A DNA stretch of 64,000 bases from Rhynchopus euleeides (Eukaryota > Euglenozoa > Diplonemea > Diplonemida > Diplonemidae): NCBI GenBank assembly GCA_963210315.1, contig OY723240.1:1302001-1366000 (forward strand), read 5' to 3'. The position numbers and the translations under genes were made by a program. The notes under the pieces are model-generated. The model was not told where the DNA came from, searched no databases, and saw nothing but the letters and a program-made list of their open reading frames with translations. This document shows positions 42,222 through 53,275 of this stretch, in pieces. Within the stretch, counting starts at the first letter, position 1. Each line of letters opens with the position of its first letter.

Positions 42222-43169
42222 CAGGGGATAAGATAGGCCTGGTTTTCCGGTTTTCAAAACCAGGGTTTCCCGGTTTCCGGTTTTCTGGAAAAAAAGAAAA
42301 AAGGCCGATCGGATTTTCGCCGGTTTTTGGGGAACCTTTGTGACAGTCAACCAGTGGGAATATTAGCCAAAAAAACACGGAAAGTGACCCCATCGTGATC
42401 CGCACGGAGCTCAAACAGTCAAAAGAAAGCAGAGAAGCGGAGAAAAGGAGCCCAGCGGGAGGCCCGGTGGGTGGTGATGTCCTCGTCATGCAGGTCTTCT
42501 CTGTGTGAAGTTTCGAGATACTCCGGTCGCTTGACCATTCCGACCGCACCGTACTCCTTCTGGGCGGCTTGCCGAGCGCATGCACTCAATCTCGTTGCGA
42601 TGCACACTGCCAAGGACCACCCTGTCATCCACGCAAGCTACGACCTTGTCTCGAGCACGTTTGCCTTGCTGGGAATGGCACATGCAAACTCCGGTGTTTT
42701 CGGGAGTGCATGTCCGCTTTGGAGAGGATCGATGGCTTCGGGTTCTGGCGGGACCGCGATTTGTGCAGTGTTGGAGACACCCGCTGGTGTTCGCATGAGC
42801 GCACGTTGTGCGCAGCGTCTGACTGACTGCCTCTAGGGGGTGGTCATGCAACAAGCTCGACCATGAAGGCAGTTGCCCTTCGTGAGGCGTACCAGCGGAG
42901 CAGCACCCTCGGGGGGTTTGTCCTGATGCGGGGGGTGATGCGAAGCCGCGCTCCGTCAGTACGTGGACGCATTGAAAGCTCAGTTCCGTCCCTTCGGGGA
43001 GCTGTGGGGAGCAACACGCCACGCTGTTCGGCGGAGCCTGGTCCAGCCGTGTTGGGTGTGATTCTGAGAGGGTTTGCGCGGGTCGCGCGCGCCGAAGGCG
43101 CGCGCGAAAAAATTCAAAACCAGAAAAACCGGAAAACGGCGCCAGAAAAAAAGTCTATCTTATACCCTG
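42222..43169. mobile_element. hAT element with transposase remnant (copy 4, perfect 8-bp TSD)
   Basis: The ends are CAGGGGATAAGATAGG and the inverted CTATCTTATACCCTG, with the exact duplication GTTAGTTT at 42214-42221 and 43170-43177. It is the same family as 11600-12576 but retains more of the coding interior and lacks the cassette motif. The GCGCGCGCCGAAGGCGCGCG hairpin lies near 43090. Confidence 0.92.
42560..42800 (+). pseudogene. Decayed hAT transposase core
   Basis: One frame reads CRAHALNLVAMHTAKDHPVI, the AHALNL motif of hAT transposases. After a frame change the next frame reads ALERIDGFGFWRDRDLC and GDTRW, matching the conserved TRW region that follows. Order, spacing and location inside a hAT element with an 8-bp duplication agree. 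At least one frameshift and missing N- and C-terminal parts make it inactive. Confidence 0.6.
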
Positions 43170-43186
43170 GTTAGTTTTGTAAATAA

Positions 43187-45214
43187 CATACATCGGGCGT
43201 TATTGCGTTACCAGTAACGGTAATACCGTTATTTTTTCGGTAAAATAACTTACCGTTAATAACGTTCCAGAACGGCCGAATAACGTTATCCGAAAATCGG
43301 TAACGTTATTTTTCCGCGTTATACCGTTATCGATAACGGTAATACCGATATTACCGTTATCAGGAACGGTAATAACGTTATCGGTAACGTTATTACCGTT
43401 ATTACCGTTATCGGTAACGGTAATACCGTTATCAGTAACGGTAATAACGTTATCGGTAACGTTATTACCGTTATTACCGGTAATACCGCGTTATTTTCGG
43501 TATTTTTGGGCAACTTCTATAGGGGGACCCTTTTCGAATTTTTTTTTCGGGGTGGCCAGAATGGGCTGTTTTAGGCTATTTGAGGCCATTTTCGAGCAAA
43601 TTTTTGGGTTTAGAGCCACGCAAAGGGTCTAAAATGGGCATGCCAATCTCAAAAAATGCTCAAAATTCCGAGAGATTTCAGATTTTTCGAATTTTTTGAC
43701 CGAGAAAATTCTGACCCCAAAATGTGGTCCTTGTGGTCTGGAACTGTCCGTTGTCGAAGGAATTGGTGAAAAAATCGTGATTTTTGGCCTCTGGATCACC
43801 CATGCCGTCCCAAAAATCAAGCAAAAGAGGTTTGGTAGGTGCATTTTTGGGTGAACATGAGCCATTGTGCCAACCTGCTTGATTTCACCCGAAAATTGGA
43901 ATCCGTTGAATATGGTTTCTGATGAAAATGTGAAAATTTTCGACCTTCTTCGCAGTTTTTGCCACTTCCTTGCCCCATCTTTCCCACCCAAAATCGAAGT
44001 ACCGTGAATGGTGTTGTTGAAAGGTCCAAATTGCGTTGGTTGTGCGTAGTTCTGCCGAAATCGTGCACACGTTGTGCATAGTGCATGTGTAACGCCATTT
44101 GCGACCAAAATGTAAATTTCCTGCACCCGAGCGTTGACGCTTTCACACACCCTTACAAACCCACTTGCCTGATGAAGGGGGTGGTGTGTAGAGCACGTTT
44201 GGCAGGGCTGAATGACACTTTCCGCGCGAAGGTCGTGTGCGTAATTAAAAAACGGTCCGAGGGCCGGAGGCCCGAGGCCTTTTTTTACCTGCACGAGGGT
44301 GCAATTGAGGCCGATACGGGGTGCAGATGATGGTTTCTTGCACAACCCAGTCATGTTTTGCACATCACGACGAACTCGGAAATTCCTCATATTTGCACTC
44401 CAGGTCTCATATTTGCACTGGTGCAAATATGGGACCTGGAGTGCGTGCAAATAATGACTGGGGGGTGCAAGAAAGTTCAAATTGTGTAGTTCCTGCGTAC
44501 TTCGTGCGTAGCCCGAGCGTACTTTGGGTAGTTCGTGCGTATATTGTGCGAAGCGTCTTTGACAGCACCAGTAACGGACTTTTGGAACGTAACTATTTTA
44601 GAACGGACCGGGAAAAAATGGGCACGTCGCTACTTCGCGCTACTTCGTCGCTCGTAACGAGTAAAAATATCAGGTGGTTTATACACCGCCAATGTGAGGT
44701 GTGCGGGTGTATTCCTGAAGGATTCACTTCTGCGTCCACACTGAGTGATTTTGGAGTGATTTTCACTCCAAATTTCACTCCAGGAACATTGGATGCTGCA
44801 AGGTTGCAGGGGTTTCTGCAGTATTTGCCTTGAAAAAGCCAAAAAACATGATTTTTTCACGAAACTCGACATGTCCGTGCGTTATTATCCAAAAAATGGT
44901 CCCAGGGGGGTATTCTGGAGCCATCTCCACCAAAAACTACACCATCCGCCCGCAAAATTGTCCGAATAACGCAAGTTTTCATGAAAATAACGGAAAAATA
45001 ACGCGTTATTTTAGGAGAAAACGTTTTCCAATTTTTTGACATCACGGAGTGGCCCCCTGGAGTGATATTTTACCCAAGAAAATTCTTTTAGGGGGGGTAG
45101 GGACCCGAGTTTCGGGTCAGATTCACCGGGAAATGCTGCCTTTTTTGGGGTCAAAAAATAACGCAAAAATAACGTTATTACCGTTACTGGTAACGGAATA
45201 ACGCCCAATGTATG
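43187..45214. mobile_element. 2028-bp CATACAT element (copy 1)
   Basis: Imperfect TIRs of about 40 bp start CATACATCGGGCGTTATTGC on the left and CATACATTGGGCGTTATTCC, inverted, on the right. A direct AAATAA flanks both sides (43181-43186 and 45215-45220), a possible 6-bp duplication. Near the left end is a block of ACCGTTAT/ATAACGGT palindromes. The second copy at 47084-49111 has the same length. A 283-codon minus frame (43629-44480) is open in both copies, but its composition is unconvincing as a protein. Confidence 0.8.
43200..43500. repeat. GTTACCGGTAAC-type palindromic block
   Basis: ATAACGGTAATACCGTTATC and its variants alternate for about 300 bp, giving overlapping hairpins. The same block is at 47097-47400. 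It sits inside the left end of the CATACAT element and could be a cluster of transposase-binding sites. Confidence 0.7.
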
Positions 45215-45298
45215 AAATAAATAAAAGAAATTCGGACCGCAGGAGGCCCCTCATTTCTAACAAAAAAATTGTTGTAATGTAATTTTTGTAATAAAATA

Positions 45299-45627
45299 CC
45301 GTATACGTAAATATTATGGAACGTAAATATTATGGAACGGGCCCATTTTTGGCCGGTCCGTTCCATAATATTTACGTTCCATAATATTTACAGGGCCAGT
45401 TGGGGACTCGGTGGTGAGGACGGCTTGCGTCAGGAATCGCGCGAAAAGTGCACGAGTAGGTCCCGTCAGGGACTCTGTATGCCGTCCGATCACCTGGTCC
45501 AAGTCCCCGAGTCGCAGAAAGCCCTGTAAATATTATGGAACGAAAAAAATCTGGAACGCCAACCCACCAGCGTTCCAAAATATTTACGTTCCATAATATT
45601 TACGTTCCAAAATATTTACGTATACGG
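45299..45627. mobile_element. TA-flanked element, CCGTATACG family (copy 2, inverted)
   Basis: The termini CCGTATACGTAAATATT are flanked by TA at 45297-45298 and 45628-45629. The sequence is the reverse complement of 10281-10625 with few changes. No coding frame. Confidence 0.82.
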
Positions 45628-45689
45628 TAAATGAAATTCCACTTTCCGGGAGTGGTCCCGAATATTACAATATAACAACCCACTTAGGA

Positions 45690-46025
45690 GGATTCTTCAT
45701 ATTCCTGGATTTCCCGAATTTCCTGGATTTCCCCCGGCCCCTTAGGCGATTTCAGGGCGGACAGGGCGGACATGCCCGGACCCGGAAATCCGGGTGTCCG
45801 GATGTCCGGGTCCAATTTTGACCCCCCCCCCCCCCCCCCGGACATTTCCCGAATTTCCCGCCCGGACATCCGGACATCCAGAAATGTCCGCCCCGGACAG
45901 GGCGGACATGTCCGGGCGGACATTTTCTGGTGTCCGGATGTCCGGGCGGACATGTCCGGACCCGGAAATTCGGGAAATCCAATTTTGACCCCCCCCCGGA
46001 CATGTCCGGCCAGGACCTCAATAGT
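45690..46025. repeat. CCGGACATGTCCGG-rich block
   Basis: GGACATGTCCGG, GGATGTCCGG and GGGCGGACA units recur more than a dozen times in both orientations. A C-run of about 17 is near 45822-45838. The block has strong hairpin potential. It may be a degenerate tandem or the inside of an unresolved TIR element. Confidence 0.6.
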
Positions 46026-46041
46026 TTGATTTTTGGTCCAG

Positions 46042-46152
46042 GGGGGCCCTCGCTACCAGTCACTGCTCGTCACAGCTCGTCAGCCAGTGAGGGGAAGTGG
46101 GCCGTGGCTCACTTTTTCTCACTCAGTCACACTTGGTAGCGAAGGCCCCCTT
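46042..46152. mobile_element. 110-bp MITE, CCCTCGCTACC ends
   Basis: The left end GGGGGCCCTCGCTACC and the right end GGTAGCGAAGGCCCCC are inverted. The interior contains GCTCGTCACAGCTCGTCA. It is similar in size and ends to 36592-36701, but the outer bases do not give a clear duplication. Confidence 0.55.
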
Positions 46153-46190
46153 TGGAAATATTTTGAAAATATTTCGAAAATATTTTTATA

Positions 46191-47081
46191 CCGTATACGT
46201 AAATATTTTGGAACGTAAATATTATGGAACGTAAATATTATGGAACGTAAATATTTTGGAACGCTGGTGGGTTGGCGTTCCAGATTTTTTTCGTTCCATA
46301 ATATTTACAGGGCTTTCTGCGACTCGGGGACTTGGGCCAGGTGATCGGACGGCATACAGAGTCCCTGACGGGACCTACTCGTGCACTTGAACGATTTTTG
46401 AACGATTTTTGGCCGTGCTCGTAGCATTCCCCGTTGAGGGGGTCGCTATTTCGTGTTCTCCTGGCCGCACGGAGGCATTGCCTTACGTCGCCTCTTCCTC
46501 TTTTCCTTTGGTGGTGTGTTGGTCTGGCACAGAGGGCGGGACCGTGCTGATATGCACAGTGACGACTCTCCCTTTTGTTTTGTGCCCGCCTCCACCGAGA
46601 TTCGGCTGATGCCTCTCAGACTGGGGGCGGGCGGTCGCCGACCCTTTTCTGTACGAGGTTTTCCACAGGCTGCACACCTGCCCCGCGGCTGTGTGGCAGT
46701 CTTCGCGGAGTGCAATGCGAAGGTCTGGCCTGACGTGGTGTGACTATTTAGACTCCAGGTGTCTCCACCCTTCCTGGTCTGGGGAGCCTCGGTACCCAAG
46801 CAGTTTTCGGTCATGCCCTGGACCACGGCCGTGCTAGACTCCTGGTGCAGGCACCCGTCATGGTCCGGGGACGGCCCCCCCAGGCAGTTTAACGTCTTAC
46901 CCAGGACCTGGTTGTCCTCTCGGCCGGAACACTTTTCGCGCGATTCCTGACGCAAGCCGTCCTCACCACCGAGTCCCCAACTGGCCCTGTAAATATTATG
47001 GAACGTAAATATTATGGAACGGACCGGCCAAAAATGGGCCCGTTCCATAATATTTACGTTCCATAATATTTACGTATACGG
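46191..47081. mobile_element. TA-flanked element, CCGTATACG family (copy 3, interrupted)
   Basis: The left end at 46191 is preceded by TA. The right end at 47081 runs into the second CATACAT element without the expected TA. The sequence matches 10281-10625 except for a 541-bp insert at 46389-46929. The pentamer CACTT is present on both sides of the insert, at 46384-46388 and 46930-46934. Confidence 0.8.
46389..46929. mobile_element. 541-bp insertion with CACTT duplication
   Basis: The insert interrupts a sequence that reads straight through (GTGCACTTTTCGCGCG) in the other copies. It starts GAACGATTTTTGAACG and has no obvious TIR. The GC-rich interior shows imperfect repeats around CAGG(T/C)... 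and GCAG(G)TTT near 46795 and 46875. No protein was recognised. It could be a transposon of unknown type or a fragment captured during break repair. Confidence 0.6.
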
Positions 47082-47083
47082 CG

Positions 47084-49111
47084 CATACATCGGGCGTTAT
47101 TGCGTTACCAGTAACGGTAATACCGTTATTTTTTCGGTAAAATAACTTACCGTTAATAACGTTCCAGAACGGCCGAATAACGTTATCCGAAAATCGGTAA
47201 CGTTATTTTTCCGCGTTATACCGTTATCGATAACGGTAATACCGATATTACCGTTATCAGGAACGGTAATAACGTTATCGGTAACGTTATTACCGTTATT
47301 ACCGTTATCGGTAACGGTAATACCGTTATCAGTAACGGTAATAACGTTATCGGTAACGTTATTACCGTTATTACCGGTAATACCGCGTTATTTTCGGTAT
47401 TTTTGGGCAACTTCTATAGGGGGACCCTTTTCGAATTTTTTTTTCGGGGTGGCCAGAATGGGCTGTTTTAGGCTATTTGAGGCCATTTTCGAGCAAATTT
47501 TTGGGTTTAGAGCCACGCAAAGGGTCTAAAATGGGCATGCCAATCTCAAAAAATGCTCAAAATTCCGAGAGATTTCAGATTTTTCGAATTTTTTGACCGA
47601 GAAAATTCTGACCCCAAAATGTGGTCCTTGTGGTCTGGAACTGTCCGTTGTCGAAGGAATTGGTGAAAAAATCGTGATTTTTGGCCTCTGGATCACCCAT
47701 GCCGTCCCAAAAATCAAGCAAAAGAGGTTTGGTAGGTGCATTTTTGGGTGAACATGAGCCATTGTGCCAACCTGCTTGATTTCACCCGAAAATTGGAATC
47801 CGTTGAATATGGTTTCTGATGAAAATGTGAAAATTTTCGACCTTCTTCGCAGTTTTTGCCACTTCCTTGCCCCATCTTTCCCACCCAAAATCGAAGTACC
47901 GTGAATGGTGTTGTTGAAAGGTCCAAATTGCGTTGGTTGTGCGTAGTTCTGCCGAAATCGTGCACACGTTGTGCATAGTGCATGTGTAACGCCATTTGCG
48001 ACCAAAATGTAAATTTCCTGCACCCGAGCGTTGACGCTTCCACACACCCTTACAAACCCACTTGCCTGATGAAGGGGGTGGTGTGTAGAGCACGTTTGGC
48101 AGGGCTGAATGACACTTTCCGCGCGAAGGTCGTGTGCGTAATTAAAAAACGGTCCGAGGGCCGGAGGCCCGAGGCCTTTTTTTACCTGCACGAGGGTGCA
48201 ATTGAGGCCGATACGGGGTGCAGATGATGGTTTCTTGCACAACCCAGTCATGTTTTGCACATCACGACGAACTCGGAAATTCCTCATATTTGCACTCCAG
48301 GTCTCATATTTGCACTGGTGCAAATATGGGACCTGGAGTGCGTGCAAATAATGACTGGGGGGTGCAAGAAAGTTCAAATTGCGTAGTTCCTGCGTACTTC
48401 GTGCGTAGCCCGAGCGTACTTTGGGTAGTTCGTGCGTATATTGTGCGAAGCGTCTTTGACAGCACCAGTAACGGACTTTTGGAACGTAACTATTTTAGAA
48501 CGGACCGGGAAAAAATGGGCACGTCGCTACTTCGCGCTACTTCGTCGCTCGTAACGAGTAAAAATATCAGGTGGTTTATACACCGCCAATGTGAGGTGTG
48601 CGGGTGTATTCCTGAAGGATTCACTTCTGCGTCCACACTGAGTGATTTTGGAGTGATTTTCACTCCAAATTTCACTCCAGGAACATTGGATGCTGCAAGG
48701 TTGCAGGGGTTTCTGCAGTATTTGCCTTGAAAAAGCCAAAAAACATGATTTTTTCACGAAACTCGACATGTCCGTGCGTTATTATCCAAAAAATGGTCCC
48801 AGGGGGGTATTCTGGAGCCATCTCCACCAAAAACTACACCATCCGCCCGCAAAATTGTCCGAATAACGCAAGTTTTCATGAAAATAACGGAAAAATAACG
48901 CGTTATTTTAGGAGAAAACGTTTTCCAATTTTTTGACATCACGGAGTGGCCCCCTGGAGTGATATTTTACCCAAGAAAATTCTTTTAGGGGGGGTAGGGA
49001 CCCGAGTTTCGGGTCAGATTCACCGGGAAATGCTGCCTTTTTTGGGGTCAAAAAATAACGCAAAAATAACGTTATTACCGTTACTGGTAACGGAATAACG
49101 CCCAATGTATG
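47084..49111. mobile_element. 2028-bp CATACAT element (copy 2)
   Basis: It is nearly identical to 43187-45214 over its full length, in the same orientation. The few differences include one changing VCESVN to VCGSVN in the minus frame. The flanks do not show the AAATAA duplication: the left side joins a CCGTATACG element. That suggests insertion into, or recombination at, the end of that element. Confidence 0.82.
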
Positions 49112-49850
49112 AAAAAAGGCGAAAAAAAGAGTATGGGGAGTTGGGTCCAGTTTAGCAAAGTTGTGATATTTTTCGGGTGTTTTTTTGAATGGGACACCCG
49201 AAGAACCCGATGATATGTGAATGACATGTGATGAAAAAGCATCCGCTGGACAAACCCCAAGCTTGCTGCAGCAAGCATCCGCAACGGCCAGTGGGAGTAG
49301 GGGGGGGGGGGGGGGGCCTCCTGTCAGTCCGGTCTGATCTGCGACACGGTACGGCACACCGGCAGAATGCCGCTGACGGAACAACAAACAGTCCACGAGA
49401 GACGACCGCACGAGAACTGATACGATATCCAAGTCGCTAAGTAAGTCACACCACATGGACGTGATCTGCTCCTTTCTTTGGTTAAAAAAGGGAAAGGCAC
49501 GTGGGAAGGACACTGAAGGTCGGAGGCTCCACCGAAAGAATCTCGGAAGGATGATACCTCGGCCGCGCGTTGAAGAGCGCGGGATCTTCCACTTACTGGG
49601 AAGGATGTCTGACACTCGCCTGATATGGCGGGGGGGGGGGGGTCGAAAAGGAAAGCCCGGGCCCGGAAAAGTTTCTGCCGATGGATCTTCGACAGACGAA
49701 ACGAATGCGAAACAAATACCTGCTGGAATAGTGTAGCCACAGCTCATCAGAGCTGTCAACTGCACTGAGTTCTGCAAGCCCAAAATCACAGATAACGAAA
49801 CGAAGCAAACCATAGATCATAACAAAACGAGGCAGGGCGTCATCTCTTCG
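49112..49850. other. Stretch without recognised genes
   Basis: It holds a G-run at 49299-49316 and another at 49630-49642. The segment 49112-49180 resembles 38065-38105 (TTTAGC...AAACTGGACCCAACTCCCCA, inverted), so part of it is repeated. It is the 3' flank of the minus-strand transposase tail that follows. Confidence 0.35.
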
Positions 49851-49864
49851 ACCCTGCCTGGCAA

Positions 49865-51025
49865 TTACCTGCCCTTCTTCGCAGCCTTCCCGCCGGGCTT
49901 CTTCGCCCCACCCTTCTTCGGAGCGGCCTTTTGCTTGGGGGTAGCAGACCCCCCCCTGGGTTTCTTGTTTGGGGGGGCCGTCCCGCTAGCAGGCGAGCTC
50001 TCTGAAGGCCGCTTCTTCTGCGGCTGCGCAGGGGTCTTCTTCTCCTTCGTAGGGGGCGCCTGCTTCTGCGGCTGCGCAGGGGTCTTCTTCTCCTTCGTAG
50101 GGGGCGCCTGCTTCTGCGGCTGCGCAGGGGTCTTCTTCTCCTTCGTAGGGGGCGCCTGCTTCTGCGGCTGCGCAGAGGTCTTCTTCTCCTTCGCAGGGGG
50201 CGGGGCTTCGGAGGTGCGCTTCTTTTTCCGTGGTCTCTCGTCGTCAGAAGATGAAGAAGATGCAGACGAAGAGGCAGAAGAGGAAGTAGTAGTAGTAGTC
50301 GTTGTTGTTGAAGAGGTATGCGGGGAAGAAGAGGAAGAAGGGGAGAAGTCAGACGAATCTTCCGTGTCCGACGAGTCGCCGCTCTCCAGATCGCCACACT
50401 CCGAGGACCGCAGACTGCCCGCGTCCACGTCATCCTCTTCCGCACCGTCCATGAAGAGCCGATCCTTATCGGCGGAGGGACTCCACACCTCCCTGCTCGC
50501 GGAGGACTTCCAGGTCCCAGGTTCCACCGACAGCTCGGCGTCAGTGAGGGCGCCCCATGCCTCCCTGGCTACGAGGGTCTGCCACGTGGCCTTCTTCTTC
50601 TTCTTAGCCCACAACTCCAGCAGGGCGTCGGCCGCAGCCTGCGAGGCCAGAGCATCAGCCTCGCTCCACGGGTACTTCGCCGTGGTCTGCTGGCGGGTGA
50701 GCGTGCTCGCCTTGAGCGTGTACCCGCACAGGGGCATCTCCGGGATACTCCAGCGAAGCCTGAAGTTGTGGAGGTGGGCACACACCTGGAAGCACGAGTT
50801 CAGCCATTCGAGGCCGCCCGTGACATTCTGCAGGTTCCAGATCTCCCGGAAGACCTTGAACGACTGCTTCAGCCGTGCGATGGCCCTCTCCACACGCGAA
50901 CGGGCAGCAGCGTGTGCGCGGTTAAACTCCACGCACGCAGGAGTACGCAGGCGGGTGAAGAAGTCGAAGTCCGACGCCCTGTTCTCGTCGTTGGACTTCG
51001 AGATAGGTTCCAAGGCATGGGGCAA
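49865..51025 (-). pseudogene. Harbinger-like transposase tail with repetitive Lys/Pro/Gln end
   Basis: Close to its 5' side the frame has FNRAHAAARSRVERAIARLK and then QSFKVF, the region of the third catalytic residue (Glu) of DDE_Tnp_4 nucleases. The helical block NVTGGLEWLNSCFQVCAHLHNF follows. Both catalytic Asp regions are absent, and the frame enters array E at about 51003. The rest is unusual for a transposase: an acidic Ser/Thr-rich stretch (SSECGDLESGDSSDTED, then poly-Thr/Ser), then PPTKEKKTPAQPQKQA repeated about four times (48-bp units at 50000-50190), then a lysine-rich end. The tail resembles a chromatin-type intrinsically disordered region. It is truncated at the 5' side. Confidence 0.68.
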
Positions 51026-52084
51026 CCTCTAACATAGGTTCCCAGGCATGGGGCAACCTCGCAGATAGGTTCCAAGGCATGGGGCAACCTCTAACATAGG
51101 TTCCAAGGCATGGGGCAACCTCTAACATAGGTTCCCAGGCATGGGGCAACCTCGCAGATAGGTTCCAAGGCATGGGGCAACCTCGCAGATAGGTTCCAAG
51201 GCATGGGGCAACCTCTAACATAGGTTCCAAGGCATGGGGCAACCTCTCACATAGGTTCCCAGGCATGGGGCAACCTCGCAGATAGGTTCCAAGGCATGGG
51301 GCAACCTCGCAGATAGGTTCCAAGGCATGGGGCAACCTCTAACATAGGTTCCAAGGCATGGGGCAACCTCTAACATAGGTTCCCAGGCATGGGGCAACCT
51401 CGCAGATAGGTTCCAAGGCATGGGGCAACCTCTAACATAGGTTCCAAGGCATGGGGCAACCTCTCACATAGGTTCCCAGGCATGGGGCAACCTCGCAGAT
51501 AGGTTCCAAGGCATGGGGCAACCTCGCAGATAGGTTCCAAGGCATGGGGCAACCTCTCACATAGGTTCCAAGGCATGGGGCAACCTCGCAGATAGGTTCC
51601 AAGGCATGGGGCAACCTCTCACATAGGTTCCCAGGCATGGGGCAACCTCGCAGATAGGTTCCAAGGCATGGGGCAACCTCTCACATAGGTTCCAAGGCAT
51701 GGGGCAACCTCTCACATAGGTTCCCAGGCATGGGGCAACCTCGCAGATAGGTTCCAAGGCATGGGGCAACCTCTAACATAGGTTCCCAGGCATGGGGCAA
51801 CCTCGCAGATAGGTTCCAAGGCATGGGGCAACCTCTAACATAGGTTCCAAGGCATGGGGCAACCTCTCACATAGGTTCCCAGGCATGGGGCAACCTCGCA
51901 GATAGGTTCCAAGGCATGGGGCAACCTCGCAGATAGGTTCCAAGGCATGGGGCAACCTCTCACATAGGTTCCAAGGCATGGGGCAACCTCGCAGATAGGT
52001 TCCAAGGCATGGGGCAACCTCTAACATAGGTTCCAAGGCATGGGGCAACCTCGCAGATAGGTTCCAAGGCATGGGGCAACCTCT
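51007..52084. repeat. 31-bp minisatellite array E (about 35 units)
   Basis: The unit is GCAACCTC(GCAG/TAAC/TCAC)ATAGGTTCC(A/C)AGGCATGGG. GCATGG starts are 31 bp apart (51015, 51046). Three variants at the four-base position alternate irregularly. It lies directly against the 5'-truncated transposase frame. Confidence 0.95.
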
Positions 52085-52564
52085 GTGGGTTCATCACTAT
52101 TCGTTTTTTCGTGTGGACCTGTCTCTCATTTGAGGCCCGAGAATCGCGTTTCCGAGGCCTGTGCGTGGTCGCAGTGCCCTCAGATGTCCAGAAACTACCC
52201 ATTTTGGCCCCGAAAAAAAAATGCGAGCATCTCCCCCTACAAACCCCGGCCTTACGACAACCCAGGCCCGAGAAACCGGGAACCGGGAAAACCGGGAAAA
52301 ACCGGGAATTTGGGGTGTCGATTCAGTTTCATTCCCGGTTTTGGATTCCCGGTTTTTCCGGCTTCCGGAGGTGATTTTTTCACGGATTTTCGCCAAGGGA
52401 AAAAAAACCAGGGAACCGGGAATTTCCGGGAAAAGCCGGGAAATCCCGGTAAAGGTCGACACCCCCCTCAGAGACGATTTGTTTCGTTCATTCACGAACC
52501 AACCGAACCCGCCACTTGTTGCTAGTTTTTACTACAACTGACCGGCTCAAAATATCACAAATGC
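52085..52564. repeat. ACCGGGAA-rich stretch with GGTGTCGA inverted ends
   Basis: AACCGGGAA and TTCCCGGTT repeats fill 52265-52450. GGGGTGTCGA at 52313 and TCGACACCCC at 52457 form a possible TIR pair about 155 bp apart. No gene was recognised. Confidence 0.4.
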
Positions 52565-53237
52565 CAGGGGTGGAGCTTGGGGGTTTTTTCGGGTCAGCTG
52601 ACCTGATTTTCTGCAGGCCCTCACAAAAAATCAGGGTAAAAAGAAAAAAAATATAGATTTTCGGAAAACCGGAAAAGTTGGCTCCTCGCCTTGGGGTCTC
52701 AAGGTGACCAGGAGGCGTTTCGTGAGCAAAGTGACCCCAGCAACATGAGCACAGGCCTCAAACAGTCACAATAGAGGACAATTGAAGCTGCCCAACCCGT
52801 ACCGTGCAACAGACGTTTACTACCGTGGCCTCCGGCGGCTGGGGGGCTCTGCCCCCCAGACCCCCCTGTGGCATGTGCCTGTCTTGTACCCAAGCCCTTT
52901 ACATCAGGGAATGGAGTACAGACCGCCCTCAGTATCCTCAGGAGGACGCAGCCAACTCACACAGAATCCGTACGCCCGCAAGTCACAGATGTTCACTACC
53001 GTGGCCTCCGGCGGCTGGGGGCTCCGCCCCCCAGACCCCCCTATGGCATGTGTTTGTCTTGTAACCAAGTCCTTGCGCGTCCGGGGCTGCATCTCAGTTC
53101 CGGTACCCTCGCGGGAGGCTGGGCCCGAGCACTGATCTCTGAGACGAACCGGGGGGGAACCCATTCAGTGAGAAAAATTGGCTGACCCGATCTGACCCGA
53201 TCCAGCCCGCAACCCCAAATTTCAAGCTCCACCCCTG
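52565..53237. mobile_element. hAT-type element (copy 5, 7/8-bp TSD)
   Basis: The left end CAGGGGTGGAGCTTG and the right end CAAGCTCCACCCCTG are inverted. The flanks ACAAATGC (52557-52564) and ACAAATGG (53238-53245) match at seven of eight bases. Cassette motifs are at 52812-52866 and 52987-53040. The element is 673 bp with no transposase. Its end sequence differs from the other hAT families here. Confidence 0.85.
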
Positions 53238-53275
53238 ACAAATGGGGAAGCAAAAAAAAAACAAACCATTGTCGT

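Noticed and set aside
43629..44480. 283-codon minus frame in the CATACAT element (also 47526-48377)
   Set aside because: It is open in both copies, but they are nearly identical so openness carries no weight. The composition is not protein-like and there are no motifs. It also runs over the ACATCACGACG and ATTTGCACTCC palindromes.
52085..52564. Another hAT element around the ACCGGGAA block
   Set aside because: Only a GGTGTCGA inverted pair was found. No CAGG-type ends with an 8-bp duplication could be identified.
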